From Pseudomonas sp. URMO17WK12:I2 (GTDB lineage Bacteria > Pseudomonadota > Gammaproteobacteria > Pseudomonadales > Pseudomonadaceae), in NCBI RefSeq assembly GCF_003253735.1, contig NZ_QKYW01000002.1:1-64000 (forward strand): DNA of 64,000 nucleotides. Reading direction: 5' to 3'. The stretch's first letter is position 1; each line of letters starts with the position of its first letter. Positions 54,382 to 63,645 of this stretch are shown here, piece after piece. Under the pieces are notes generated by a model. The model had not been told where the DNA came from. It made no database searches and worked only from the letters and a program-made list of their open reading frames with translations. Position numbers and translations under genes: made by a program.

Positions 54382-55334
54382 GGCTTGGTCACGAGTTCGA
54401 CCGGAGTTTCGATCACGCCGTCTTTCGCGCCGGTAGGCTCACCCTTGACCAGCTTGAGCGCCGCTTCGATACCGAACACCGCCTGGCGAGCCGCGAACTG
54501 GTCGGCGGTGGCGAGTACGCGACCGTCCTTGAGCATCGGCTTGATGGCGTTGATGTTGTCGTAACCGACTACCTGCACCTGGTCTTTCTTGCCAGCGGCA
54601 CGTACGGCAGATACCGCGCCGAGTGCCATGCTGTCGTTGCCGGCCAGCAGCGCTTTCAGGTCCGGGTATTCGTTGAGCATGGCCGAGGCCACCGCGTTGC
54701 CACGGTCGATTTCCCAGTTACCCGACTGCACGCCGACGATCTTCATGCCGGCCGCTTCCATGGCGTCCTTGAAGCCCGCGGTGCGCTGCTGAGCGTTGGT
54801 GGTGGTGGACACGCCTTCGATGATGCCGACTTCGTCGCCAGCCTTGAGCTTGTTCTGGGCCAGGTATTCGCCGACCAGGCGCGCGCCCTTGCGGTTGTCC
54901 GGGCCCACGAACGGCACGTCCAGGCCTTTGCTCTTCACCACCTCAGGGTCGAGACGGTTGTCGATATTGACCACCTTGATGCCGGCATCGCTGGCCTTCT
55001 TGATCACCGGCACCAGAGCCTTGGAATCGGCCGGGGCAATAACCAGGGCATCGACCTTGGCAACGATCATCTGCTCGACGATACGGATCTGCGCCGAAGT
55101 ATCGGTCTCGTCCTTGATGCCGTTGGCGATCAATTCGAACTGCGCAGGGTTTTCTTTCTGGTAGGCCTTGGCGCCATCTTCCATGGTGCGGAAGAACTCA
55201 TTGGCCAGGGATTTCATGACCAGCGCAACGCGAGGCGTATCACCTTCGGCGGCATGGGCACTGGAGAAACTGACGAGGGCAGCGGCGCCAAGGGCGATGG
55301 CGGCGCAGAGCCGGGCAGGACGGAAACCGGACAT
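54378..55334 (-). CDS. rbsB: Ribose-binding periplasmic protein
   Basis: A 318-residue protein with a signal peptide (MSGFRPARLCAAIALGAAAL, then VSFSSAHA-AEGD). The mature start RVALVMKSLANEFFRTMEDG is the RbsB/Peripla_BP_4 pattern, with VGYDNINAIKPMLKDGRVLA near the C-terminus. GGAG precedes the ATG. First gene of the operon, controlled from 55370-55385. Confidence 0.92.
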   Translation of the reverse strand: MSGFRPARLCAAIALGAAALVSFSSAHAAEGDTPRVALVMKSLANEFFRTMEDGAKAYQKENPAQFELIANGIKDETDTSAQIRIVEQMIVAKVDALVIAPADSKALVPVIKKASDAGIKVVNIDNRLDPEVVKSKGLDVPFVGPDNRKGARLVGEYLAQNKLKAGDEVGIIEGVSTTTNAQQRTAGFKDAMEAAGMKIVGVQSGNWEIDRGNAVASAMLNEYPDLKALLAGNDSMALGAVSAVRAAGKKDQVQVVGYDNINAIKPMLKDGRVLATADQFAARQAVFGIEAALKLVKGEPTGAKDGVIETPVELVTKP

Positions 55335-55369
55335 GGGCGAACTCCATGATTATTGTCGTTGTTATCAAT

Positions 55370-55385
55370 ACGCAAACGTTTGCGT
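55370..55385. promoter_or_regulatory. LacI-type operator upstream of rbsB
   Basis: ACGCAAACGTTTGCGT is a perfect 16-bp palindrome 36 bp before the rbsB start. It has the CG centre of the LacI/GalR operators and matches the RbsR sites known in other bacteria (CGAAACGTTTCG type). Confidence 0.75.
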
Positions 55386-55603
55386 GCACATAAAATTATG
55401 AAATGGCCGGCAGATTGTCAAATTTTCGCTCACCCCTAATGTGATCTGAGCCCGCTTCATCAACGAACCAGAAGTGCTCCGCAAGCTGGCTTGCATGGAG
55501 AACTTTTCGCTACCATGGCCGTCAACTTATGCCGCCACTGTGGCTGCAAAGTTGGGGCCTAGCACCGCCCTCCATGGATGTGTCTCGATCAAGGAATATC
55601 ATC

Positions 55604-56014
55604 ATGCTCAAACCCCTCCTGATGGGCGTCGGCCTTGCCGCCCTGCTCGCTGGCTGCTCCAGCCACCCCACCCAACCGCTGGACCAACGCCTGCTCGGCG
55701 AATGGCAAGGCATGCGCGACAAGAATGGGCCGTGTCAGTTCTTCGCCTGGAATTCCAGCTTCGGTGCCGACGGTCGCTTCAAGATCAGCTTCTTCGCCGA
55801 TGAGCAGAGAACGCGCCTGATCCAGACCGAACAGGGCACCTGGACGGCCCACGACGGCAAGAACCACCTGACCACCGACGGCGTGAAAACCACCGAGGTG
55901 TACGATTATCGCTTCGTCGATGCGAACACCGTCGAGTACGTCAACCTCAACGCCGACCCAACCGCCGACTGCCAGGCGGATTACCGCTTTACCGAGCACC
56001 GCGCCGGCCATTGA
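55604..56014 (+). CDS. Putative lipoprotein
   Basis: A 136-residue protein with signal MLKPLLMGVGLAALLAGCSS and lipobox LAGC. The mature part LLGEWQGMRDKNGPCQFFAW and later EYVNLNADPTADCQADYRF looks like a small lipocalin/beta-barrel type (Lipocalin-like or META). AAGGA is 9 nt upstream. A small lipoprotein gene follows. Function unknown. Confidence 0.7.
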   Translation: MLKPLLMGVGLAALLAGCSSHPTQPLDQRLLGEWQGMRDKNGPCQFFAWNSSFGADGRFKISFFADEQRTRLIQTEQGTWTAHDGKNHLTTDGVKTTEVYDYRFVDANTVEYVNLNADPTADCQADYRFTEHRAGH

Positions 56015-56115
56015 TGCCGCGATTGCTGGCGCCCCATGAACCAACTCGCAACTCACCCGTACCGCAAGGTTCACCCAACAGCGCGGTGAGCCTTGCACTG
56101 CTCAAGGAAGAAAGC

Positions 56116-56370
56116 ATGAAAAGTCTCACTGCGGTATTGATCACCAGCGCTCTGCTCACCGGCTGCATGACCTTGTCCGGTACCTACCAGCTTTCGCTGC
56201 AGGATGCTGACGGCCAGCCGCTACCCCAGAACATCAACATGACAGCCCAAGGCAGTGGCATCTACAGCGCGCGCAATGCGATGTGCTCGGTCCATCCGCA
56301 CGCCACGGTCATTATCCGCGACCTCGAGAGCGGCGAAGAGCTGAAGAGCGAAAGCCCGTACAAGTGCTGA
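56116..56370 (+). CDS. Small putative lipoprotein
   Basis: An 84-residue protein with signal MKSLTAVLITSALLTGCMT and lipobox LTGC, then a short mature domain with two cysteines (RNAMCSVHPH, SPYKC). AAGGAAG precedes the ATG. The frame is open to 56011 without lipobox. Function unknown. Confidence 0.6.
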   Translation: MKSLTAVLITSALLTGCMTLSGTYQLSLQDADGQPLPQNINMTAQGSGIYSARNAMCSVHPHATVIIRDLESGEELKSESPYKC

Positions 56371-56386
56371 CGAGCAACGCGGTGGG

Positions 56387-56788
56387 TCATTCGATACTGA
56401 TGCGGTATTCCACGGCCCGCCGCTCTTTCCCACCATGCAAAGAGGAAAACACTACCGAGTCCTCCCCCGCCTTGTCGCCCGCCAAATAGACGAAACGGTC
56501 CACCTTGGCAACATCCCCGTCGACCTTGTATTCACGCTTCCAGCGGCCCAGCCTGGGCGTGCTGTTACCCATTTTCTCCACTGGCATCCATAGGTTGATG
56601 CGCGTCTTGCGACCCTCCTCGCTGAGGTGATCGAGGATCACGCAGCGCTCGCCCGGCTTGACCCGCACCGGGATGACGAAATTGCCATAGGTCTGGTCGC
56701 GAACCGCAGCCGCCGTATCCACCTCGCAGGCCAGGCTCTGCACGCTGATCAGCAGCAGGGCCGCTGCACACGCGGCATATCCGTTCAT
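56387..56788 (-). CDS. Exported protein, unknown function
   Basis: A 133-residue protein with a signal peptide ([20 protein letters not shown], then CEVDTAA). Two cysteines in the mature start region and a beta-rich body (NFVIPVRVKPGERCVILDHL). It overlaps the pdxY stop by four bases and so is likely cotranscribed. Not recognised. Confidence 0.6.
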   Translation of the reverse strand: MNGYAACAAALLLISVQSLACEVDTAAAVRDQTYGNFVIPVRVKPGERCVILDHLSEEGRKTRINLWMPVEKMGNSTPRLGRWKREYKVDGDVAKVDRFVYLAGDKAGEDSVVFSSLHGGKERRAVEYRISIE

Positions 56789-57663
56789 TGGCTCACCACT
56801 TCGCTTGCGCTATAGCGCTGCGCCGGCTCGACAATCTGCTCCTGGGCCCTGACCAGTGGTAGATCGCGTGAGCCTTCGCTGGTTTCCTGCACCAGGGCGT
56901 AAAGCGTTGCAGTCGCCAGTTCCAGGGCCTGGGGCAAGGCGTGGCCCGACAGCAAACGCGCCAACAGGGTCGCCGAGAACACGTCACCCATGCCGTTGGG
57001 CAACGGATGCAGGGCCAGGCGCGGGGTGTTGACCAGCCAGGCACCCTCGCCGTTGACCGCCAGGGTACACAGCTGATCGGCAGGGATATCCGGCGTGGCC
57101 AGGCTGGTGATCACCACCACGTCCGGCCCGCGGCCGCGCAACTGGCGCGCCACCCGCACCGCCTCGTCGACGCTGCCAAGCTTGCTGCCGGTGAGCAGCT
57201 CGAACTCGAACTGGTTGGGGGTGATGATGTTGGCGCAGGGAATCGCCAGGTTGCGCAGGAAGTCCGGGATCGCCGCGCTGACGAAAACGCCGCGCCCGAC
57301 ATCGCCCATCACCGGATCGCAGAGGTAGCGCACGCCCGGGTTGTCACGACGGATCTCGTCCACCGCCTCGAGGATCACCGCACCGATGGCCGCATCGCCG
57401 AGATAGCCGGAAAGTACCGCCGACACCTTCGACAGCACGCCGCGATCACGCAAACCGGCAAGCACTTCACGAATATGCTCGGCGTCGAACACCTGGCCGC
57501 GGAACTGCCCATAGCCGGTGTGGTTGGAAAACTGCACCGTATGCACCGGCAGCACTTCGAAACCCAGGCGCTGCAGCGGGAACACCGCAGCGTCGTTGCC
57601 GACGTGACCGAGGGCGACATGGGACTGGATGGATAATACGAGAGGTGGAGTGGTGGCGCTCAT
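56785..57663 (-). CDS. pdxY: Pyridoxal kinase
   Basis: A 292-residue ribokinase-fold kinase. Landmarks are [20 protein letters not shown] and [20 protein letters not shown] at the start, [28 protein letters not shown], and the anion-hole [16 protein letters not shown]. It phosphorylates pyridoxal to PLP in the salvage pathway. The start at 57663 follows the family; an in-frame longer form to 57720 lacks support. Confidence 0.92.
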   Translation of the reverse strand: MSATTPPLVLSIQSHVALGHVGNDAAVFPLQRLGFEVLPVHTVQFSNHTGYGQFRGQVFDAEHIREVLAGLRDRGVLSKVSAVLSGYLGDAAIGAVILEAVDEIRRDNPGVRYLCDPVMGDVGRGVFVSAAIPDFLRNLAIPCANIITPNQFEFELLTGSKLGSVDEAVRVARQLRGRGPDVVVITSLATPDIPADQLCTLAVNGEGAWLVNTPRLALHPLPNGMGDVFSATLLARLLSGHALPQALELATATLYALVQETSEGSRDLPLVRAQEQIVEPAQRYSASEVVSQ

Positions 57664-57753
57664 GGGCGGGCGGGATCCTGTCATGGACGGCGCAAGGCCT
57701 GTGTCGGCATTATTCGCCAATCATCCCGCGCTTTCCATGGCCACGGAGTGCCC

Positions 57754-58197
57754 ATGCCCTACCCGCTCAACGCCGTCATTCAGGAACAATCCTCGGGCTG
57801 CGGCATCGCCGCCTGCGCGGCGCTCGCCGGCGTCAGCTACAACGAAAGCCGGCAGATCGCCAACGGGCTCGGCATCTGCGCCGAGGACCAGGCCCTGTGG
57901 TCGGACACCGAATACGTCACTCGGCTGCTGCGTGCCCAGGCGCTCGACGCCCAGCCACCGGCGCGATTTTCCAGTTGGGAACAACTGCCGGAGCGTGCCT
58001 TGCTGGCCATCCGTTGGCGCCTGGAACACGGCCGGCCGTTCTGGCACTGGGTGGTGTTCGCCCGCGATCAAGGCAATGCTTACGTGTTGGACTCCAAGCG
58101 CAGCCTCAAGCACAACCTGCGCACCGACTTCTGGCGCATGCAGCCCAAATGGTTCATGGTCGTCAGCACGACACACCGGCAGGAGCCCCCGCAATGA
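57754..58197 (+). CDS. C39-like papain-fold peptidase-type protein
   Basis: A 147-residue protein. The start [20 protein letters not shown] carries Cys16 in the C39-like QxxxxCG pattern, HWVVF gives His98 and VLDSKR Asp113, a papain-type triad. C39 peptidases process bacteriocin leaders but here there is no ABC transporter fused. GGAG lies before the ATG at 57754. It is coupled by ATGA to a macrodomain gene. Substrate unknown. Confidence 0.65.
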   Translation: MPYPLNAVIQEQSSGCGIAACAALAGVSYNESRQIANGLGICAEDQALWSDTEYVTRLLRAQALDAQPPARFSSWEQLPERALLAIRWRLEHGRPFWHWVVFARDQGNAYVLDSKRSLKHNLRTDFWRMQPKWFMVVSTTHRQEPPQ

Positions 58198-58712
58198 ACG
58201 CCGATGTACAAGCCATCCAGGCCGATATCACCACTCTGCAGGTCGATGCCATCGTCAATGCCGCCAATTCCTCACTGCTCGGCGGCGGTGGCGTGGACGG
58301 CGCCATACACCGCGCCGCCGGCAGCCAACTGCTGCACGAATGCCGATTGCTCGGCGGCTGTCAGACTGGTGAAGCCAAGCGCACCCGCGGCTATCGACTG
58401 CCGGCCTCGTTCATCATTCACACGGTCGGCCCCGTCTGGCGCGGCGGCGATGAGGGCGAGCCAGCCCTGCTCGGCGCCTGCTATCGCAACGCGTTGCGCC
58501 TGGCCGCCGAATGCGAGGCTCGCTCCATCGCCTTTCCAAGTATCAGCACCGGCATCTACGGCTATCCCATCGAGGCGGCCGCCCGCCTGGCGGTGGCCAC
58601 GGTGCGTGATGAACTGGCCCAGTATCCAGAGATCGACAAGGTGTTTTTCTGCTGTTTTTCGGCCAACGACCTGGCGGTCTACCAGCAGGCGCTGGCCGAG
58701 CAGCACGGTTGA
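58194..58712 (+). CDS. ymdB: O-acetyl-ADP-ribose deacetylase (macrodomain)
   Basis: A 172-residue macrodomain of the MacroD/YmdB type. Asn25 and Asp35 in [19 protein letters not shown] correspond to the catalytic pair of E. coli YmdB with the same numbering; [11 protein letters not shown] is the phosphate loop. It hydrolyses O-acetyl-ADP-ribose and can reverse ADP-ribosylation; YmdB also regulates RNase III. Starts in the stop of the peptidase-like gene; its end abuts the convergent reductase. Confidence 0.85.
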   Translation: MNADVQAIQADITTLQVDAIVNAANSSLLGGGGVDGAIHRAAGSQLLHECRLLGGCQTGEAKRTRGYRLPASFIIHTVGPVWRGGDEGEPALLGACYRNALRLAAECEARSIAFPSISTGIYGYPIEAAARLAVATVRDELAQYPEIDKVFFCCFSANDLAVYQQALAEQHG

Positions 58713-59684
58713 TCAGCGCGGCAGCGGCGCATCCCCAGGCACAAGGCCCTGCTCGCGCAGCGCCTGCCAGAATTCCACCGGAATTCTGGCCTCCAGCAGG
58801 CTGACGTACTGCGCCGGGCGAGTTGGCGTGGCGCTGCCGGGAATGACCGACTGCACCACTGGATGGGCCAGGCAGAACTGCAGCGCCGCGGCACGGATAT
58901 CGACCCCGAACTGCTCGCCCAGCAGGCGCAGTCGCTCGGTCTTGCGGTGCACCTCTGCAGGAATGCGGTCATATTCGAAGTGCTCGCCGCCGGCCAGCAC
59001 CCCTGAGTTGAATGGCCCGCCGACCACGATGCCAACGTCGCGCGTGGCGCAGTCGGGGAACAGGGTTTCCAGCGCTTCGCGATGATCGAGCAGCGTATAG
59101 CGGCCCGCCAGCAGGAACAGGTCCGGGTCAGCCTGCTGCAGCGCCAGGCGACAGGGCTCGACCAGATTCACGCCAAGCCCCCAGCCACCGATCATGCCCT
59201 CCTCGCGCATGCGCGTAAGCGCCACCGCCGCGCCTTGCATGGTCTCGGCAAAGTAGTCGCGCCACTTCGGGCCATGTTGGTCTTCGGAAACATCGTGGAT
59301 GAACACTAGGTCCAGCCGATCCACGCCAAGGCGCTCCAGGCTGCTCTCGATGGAGCGGCGGGCACCGTCGGCCGAGTAATCGATCACCCGGCGGTTGGGC
59401 AACTCATCGGTGAAGGGTTTGGCGTTCTCGGGCTGCTTGGCTGGCTCCAGCAGTCGGCCGACCTTGCTGCTAAGCACATAGTCGTCACGCGGCTTGTCGG
59501 CGAGGAATTCACCGAAGCGCGTTTCCGAAAGGCCCGCGCCGTAATGGGGCGACGTGTCGTAATAGCGAATGCCGGCTTGCCAGGCGGCTTCCAGGGTGGC
59601 CTGGGCCTGATCGTCGGGCACCGCCTTGAACATGTTGCCGAGCGGCGCGCCACCGAAACCGAGGGTTGGGAGCTGGATACGCAT
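58713..59684 (-). CDS. Aldo/keto reductase
   Basis: A 323-residue AKR with tetrad Asp43, Tyr48, Lys74 and His130 (YYDTSPHYG, SSKVGRLL, LVFIHDV). Length and motif pattern (LGFGGAPLGNMF start, GGPFNSGVLAGG) resemble D-threo-aldose 1-dehydrogenase/L-fucose dehydrogenase and pyridoxal 4-dehydrogenase. pdxY nearby makes a vitamin B6 substrate worth checking. AGGAGG precedes the ATG at 59684. Confidence 0.85.
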   Translation of the reverse strand: MRIQLPTLGFGGAPLGNMFKAVPDDQAQATLEAAWQAGIRYYDTSPHYGAGLSETRFGEFLADKPRDDYVLSSKVGRLLEPAKQPENAKPFTDELPNRRVIDYSADGARRSIESSLERLGVDRLDLVFIHDVSEDQHGPKWRDYFAETMQGAAVALTRMREEGMIGGWGLGVNLVEPCRLALQQADPDLFLLAGRYTLLDHREALETLFPDCATRDVGIVVGGPFNSGVLAGGEHFEYDRIPAEVHRKTERLRLLGEQFGVDIRAAALQFCLAHPVVQSVIPGSATPTRPAQYVSLLEARIPVEFWQALREQGLVPGDAPLPR

Positions 59685-59819
59685 GCTGCCTCCTGATCGT
59701 GGGTGTGTCTGCTGGGGACAGGCATCCACGCCCATTCGTTCGGCCTTTCCGCCCGGCAGCGGCCTTACATGCCTACTTGCGCCGACAGGGCCTGGCGCTT
59801 GACCCGGCTCAGGTGCGGC

Positions 59820-60605
59820 TCAGAACGCCAGCTTGAAGCCGATCACCATCAGCATGATCGCCAGGAACGGACGCAACAGGTTGTCGGACACGCGCCCGGA
59901 CAGGTGACTGCCAAAGAAGATGCCCGGCAGCGAGCCCAGCAGCAGGTAGCCCAACACGCCCCAGTCCAGGTTGCCGAGCCCGGCATGGCCAAGGCCGGCC
60001 ACCAGGGTCAACGGTACGGCATGGGCGATCTCGGTACCCACCAGGCGGCGCGTGGGCATCAGCGGGTAAAGCAGAAACAGCGCCACGGTGCCCAGTGCCC
60101 CGGCACCGATGGAAGTCAGGGTGACCATGAAGCCCAGCACCAGGCCGACCACCACGGTCAACGCATTGAGGCGCCCGGGGCTGACGTGAAAACCGTCCCC
60201 GGCATGGCGGCTGGCGAAGGCAAACAGCTGCTTCTTGAGCAGAATCGCCGTGGCCGTGAGCAGCAGCACGATGCCGAGCGAATGCTTGATCAGGGCATTG
60301 GTGGCCTGCTGATCGCCTGGGATCAGGGTCAGTGCCAGCAGCGTCAATAGTGCCGCCGGCACACTGCCCGCCGCCAGCCAGGCGGTCACCGACCAGTCGA
60401 TATTGCGGTTGCGCTGGTGAACGAACACCCCGCCAGCCTTGGTGATCGCCGCATACAGCAGGTCGGTGCCGACCGCCGCCGCCGGGTTGATACCGAACCA
60501 CAGCAGGATTGGCGTCATCAGCGAGCCACCTCCAACGCCCGTCATACCCACGATAAAGCCGACCACCAGCCCCGCGATGACGAAGCCCAAACCGCCAAAA
60601 TCCAT
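59820..60605 (-). CDS. TauE/SafE-family sulfite exporter-like protein
   Basis: A 261-residue protein with about eight helices. The first conserved part VGFIVGMTGVGGGSLMTPIL and the second-repeat VGLVLGFMVTLTSIGAGALG are the TauE/SafE signatures. Members export sulfite, sulfoacetate or other organosulfur anions or act as permeases. Single gene. Confidence 0.87.
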   Translation of the reverse strand: MDFGGLGFVIAGLVVGFIVGMTGVGGGSLMTPILLWFGINPAAAVGTDLLYAAITKAGGVFVHQRNRNIDWSVTAWLAAGSVPAALLTLLALTLIPGDQQATNALIKHSLGIVLLLTATAILLKKQLFAFASRHAGDGFHVSPGRLNALTVVVGLVLGFMVTLTSIGAGALGTVALFLLYPLMPTRRLVGTEIAHAVPLTLVAGLGHAGLGNLDWGVLGYLLLGSLPGIFFGSHLSGRVSDNLLRPFLAIMLMVIGFKLAF

Positions 60606-60745
60606 ACCTGCCCCAATTGCCGTCGTCGGCTCATTTGTCAGCGGCGCAGGATAACCATCTGGAGCGAAAGGACATATACCGAGTAAGAATTTGCTTATAA
60701 CAGTTATAAAGATTCAGCCCGACGATTCCCGCCGCCTGTCGATGC

Positions 60746-61192
60746 TCAGGTTCCACCGCTCCGATATGCCATATGAATCAGCGGAAAAGGCCGCCCTTCG
60801 CCATCGGTTTCGCTGCGCCCGATGTCGTGAAAGCCGTAGCGTCGATAGAAGCCATGAGCAGCCGGGTTCTGTTCGTTGACGTCCACGGTCAGCGCGCCGC
60901 AGCGCTCGCGGGCGTCGTCCAGCAGCTGCGACCCCACACCCTGGCCATGGCAATCGGGATCGACGAACAGCATCTCCACGTGGCTACCGGACAGGCCGAT
61001 GAAGCCAAGCACTTGCTGCTGAGCACCGAGCAGAACGCGAATATCCACCGCATCGAGGTAGACCTCGTCCATCTGCACATGCAGCGCGCGCACATCCTCG
61101 ACACCGAGGAAATCGTGGGTCGCCAGTACGGCGCGATGCCAGATATCCAGCAGCGCGGCATGATCGGCGGGTTGGCGGGGGCGAATGAACAT
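60746..61192 (-). CDS. GNAT-family acetyltransferase, YjaB-like
   Basis: A 148-residue protein starting MFIRPRQPADHAALLDIWHR. ATHDFL, VEMLFVDPDCHGQGVGSQLL, TVDVNEQNPAAHGFYRRYGF and GRPFPLIHMAY match E. coli YjaB, whose residues are close in number (147). GGAG is 8 nt before the ATG at 61192. Substrate unknown. Confidence 0.85.
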   Translation of the reverse strand: MFIRPRQPADHAALLDIWHRAVLATHDFLGVEDVRALHVQMDEVYLDAVDIRVLLGAQQQVLGFIGLSGSHVEMLFVDPDCHGQGVGSQLLDDARERCGALTVDVNEQNPAAHGFYRRYGFHDIGRSETDGEGRPFPLIHMAYRSGGT

Positions 61193-61284
61193 AGCGACGA
61201 ACTCCATCAATCTCGTGAAACAGGCTACTGGCTGGCAACTGCGCGCCAAGCGCGGGCTAGCCGAATGGCGCCCATGCGCAGGTG

Positions 61285-61782
61285 CTACGCCAAGTCCAGC
61301 CCCATCCTCTGCGCCTGATCCTGATGCCCAGCAGGCATCTGGCAAGGTGGCAGGTCAGCGACCCAGGCGAAACCGTATCGACCATACAATGCCAGCGCCG
61401 GGTGGTTGGACTTGAACACCTGCAGCTCGATGCGCCCCATGCCCTGTTCCCGGCAATGGTCGATCAGCGTTTCCAGCAGCAACCGGCCCAACCCCTGTCG
61501 GCGCCAGCGCGCCTGTACCTGCATGCCGAGCACTCCCACCGCAGGGTCGCCTTCAGGCCGGCAGTAGTTGTCCGGGTAGGCTTCGGCCGTGGCGATGATG
61601 CGACCGTCATGCTCGATCACGTACACCGCCCAGCCATTGTGCTGCGCCTTTTCCAGGGCACGAGCGATCACCGCCTTGGGCGGTGCGCAAGGTCGGGTGG
61701 AAAACAGACCTTCTGCCGCCACTTCACTGAACAGGGCGTGAAAGCCATCGAGGTCGCCCGGGCGTAATCTGCGCGGTTGCAT
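61285..61782 (-). CDS. GNAT-family acetyltransferase
   Basis: A 165-residue protein. Acetyl-CoA binding loop GMQVQARWRRQGLGRLLLET (RRQGLG), then ELQVFKSNHPALALYGRYGF. Ends 93 bp upstream of the YjaB-like gene start. The substrate is unknown. Confidence 0.83.
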   Translation of the reverse strand: MQPRRLRPGDLDGFHALFSEVAAEGLFSTRPCAPPKAVIARALEKAQHNGWAVYVIEHDGRIIATAEAYPDNYCRPEGDPAVGVLGMQVQARWRRQGLGRLLLETLIDHCREQGMGRIELQVFKSNHPALALYGRYGFAWVADLPPCQMPAGHQDQAQRMGLDLA

Positions 61783-61917
61783 GGTTATCTCTGACCCTCA
61801 AACAAGCGAATGCTAGATGAAAAGACGGCCTGGCGCATCACTCGAGTGTAAAGCAAGCTTGACTACGAGCGACGGATGCAACAATGTAAAGCATGCTTTC
61901 CATATCGAGCCATAGAC

Positions 61918-62295
61918 ATGACCCGTACGCGCCCCTTCCTCGTTCAGTTCGCCGTGGCGATGATCGCCTACGTTGCGGCCGTGATCATCAGCAGCGTGCT
62001 GCTCGCCAGTGTTCCACAAGGTTCGCTGCGTACGCTCTGTGCACTGATTCCCATCGTGCCGATGATCGTCGTGGCGGTCACGGTAATTCGCCAGGTGCGC
62101 GAACTGGACGAGCTGGCCCGCGCCGTTCACCTGGAAGCCTTGGCCATCGCCTTCGTCGGCACCGCGCTGATAACCTTCAGCTACGGTTTTCTGGAGACTG
62201 CCGGTTTCCCACGCTTATCGATGTTCTTCGTCTGGCCAGTACTGGGCACCTTGTGGGGTTTGGGGGCCTGGATCAGCTGGAGACGCTACCGGTGA
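61918..62295 (+). CDS. Small membrane protein paired with an XRE regulator
   Basis: A 125-residue protein with four hydrophobic segments (about 8-26, 36-52, 68-88, 98-118). The frame extends to 61876 but the ATG at 61918 is preferred. The end overlaps the XRE gene (GTGA). Such membrane protein-XRE pairs are common; function unknown. Confidence 0.65.
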   Translation: MTRTRPFLVQFAVAMIAYVAAVIISSVLLASVPQGSLRTLCALIPIVPMIVVAVTVIRQVRELDELARAVHLEALAIAFVGTALITFSYGFLETAGFPRLSMFFVWPVLGTLWGLGAWISWRRYR

Positions 62296-62489
62296 TAAAC
62301 CAGGTGCGCGAATTGCGCAACCAACAGGGCTGGTCCCAGGCCGAGCTGGGTGAGCGCCTGGGCGTCTCCCGGCAGACGGTGAATGCCATCGAAACCGGCC
62401 GCTACGACCCCAGCCTGCCCCTGGCCTTCAAGATCGCCCGGCTGTTCGAACGCTCTATCGAAACCATCTTCCAGGCGCCCGACGCATGA
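62292..62489 (+). CDS. Small XRE-family transcriptional regulator
   Basis: A 65-residue protein, GTG start. It consists of a Cro/C1-type helix-turn-helix (ELRNQQGWSQAELGERLGVS, RQTVNAIETGRYDPSLPLAF) with the short FERSIETIFQ end typical of single-domain regulators paired with membrane proteins. Overlaps both neighbours. Confidence 0.85.
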   Translation: MINQVRELRNQQGWSQAELGERLGVSRQTVNAIETGRYDPSLPLAFKIARLFERSIETIFQAPDA

Positions 62490-63601
62490 ATAACCACACT
62501 CTCACGCCGCTCGAGGTGTACCGCCTGGCCGTCGAGCAGCAGGGCTTCGTCAGTGATGCCGCCCAGCAGCACGCGGCCGAGCAACTGCAGCGCTGTTACC
62601 AAGCCCTGCATCACGGTGGCCTGCCACAGGGCGTTTATCTCTGGGGCCCGGTCGGGCGTGGCAAGACCTGGCTGATGGACAGTTTTCATGACGCGCTGCA
62701 GGTGCCGGCACGGCGGCAACACTTTCATCATTTCATGGGCTGGGTGCATCGCGGTCTGTTCCAGCTGACAGGCACTGCCGAACCACTGCAGGTACTGGCG
62801 CGGGAGCTGGCCAAAGAAATACGCGTGCTGTGCTTCGACGAATTGTTCGTCAGTGATATTGGCGACGCCATGCTACTGGGTGGGCTGTTCCGCTCGCTGT
62901 TCGACGAGGGCGTGGTGCTGGTCGCCACCTCCAATCAGCCGCCGGAGCAGCTTTACGCCGGCGGCCATAACCGCGAGCGCTTCCTGCCCGCCATCGACGC
63001 CCTGTTGCAGCACATGCAGGTGGTAGCGGTGGACGGCAGCCAGGATCATCGCCAGCACCCCGGCCAACGGCACCAGCGCTATTGGGTGCGCGAAGTCGGC
63101 CAGCCGAGCGCCCTGCCCGCGCTATTGGCGGCACTGCGCCAGGGCGAGCCGGTCAGCCACGAACCGCTGCAAGTCGGCCATCGCCGCATCGACGTACACA
63201 GCCACAGCGAACGGGTGCTGCACGGCGGGTTCGACCAGCTTTGCGAGCAACCGCTGGCGACCGGGGACTTCATTCTGCTCTGCGACCGCTTCAAGACCAT
63301 CGTGCTGGGCGACGTACCGGCCCTCAGCGCGCAGCAGCGCCCCGCCAGGATCGCCCGCGGCACCGAGGATGCCGCCGAACGGGTGGTTGCCGGCGACCGC
63401 CAGCTGCCGGCACTGTCGATTCACGACAACGCCGTGCGCCGCTTCATCGCCCTGGTGGACGAATGCTACGACCGTCGCGTGCCCCTGTATGTGGAAGCCG
63501 CAGTACCGCTGGATGAGCTGTATACCGAGGGCTACCTGGCCTTCGCCTTCCGCCGCACCCTGAGCCGCCTGCAGGAAATGCAGCTGGAGCGCTTCGGCTG
63601 A
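62486..63601 (+). CDS. zapE: Cell division protein ZapE (AFG1-like ATPase)
   Basis: A 371-residue ATPase. Walker A is GPVGRGKT at 54-61, followed by WLMDSFHDAL; HFHHFM and VLCFDELFVSDIGDAMLLGG (Walker B) are typical of the AFG1/ZapE family, as is the later VLVATSNQPPEQLY. ZapE assists Z-ring constriction in E. coli. Starts with ATGA in the XRE stop. Confidence 0.9.
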   Translation: MNNHTLTPLEVYRLAVEQQGFVSDAAQQHAAEQLQRCYQALHHGGLPQGVYLWGPVGRGKTWLMDSFHDALQVPARRQHFHHFMGWVHRGLFQLTGTAEPLQVLARELAKEIRVLCFDELFVSDIGDAMLLGGLFRSLFDEGVVLVATSNQPPEQLYAGGHNRERFLPAIDALLQHMQVVAVDGSQDHRQHPGQRHQRYWVREVGQPSALPALLAALRQGEPVSHEPLQVGHRRIDVHSHSERVLHGGFDQLCEQPLATGDFILLCDRFKTIVLGDVPALSAQQRPARIARGTEDAAERVVAGDRQLPALSIHDNAVRRFIALVDECYDRRVPLYVEAAVPLDELYTEGYLAFAFRRTLSRLQEMQLERFG

Positions 63602-63645
63602 AGGCCGTGCGGTCAGATAGGTAGCCTGGGTGGAGCGCAGCGGGC

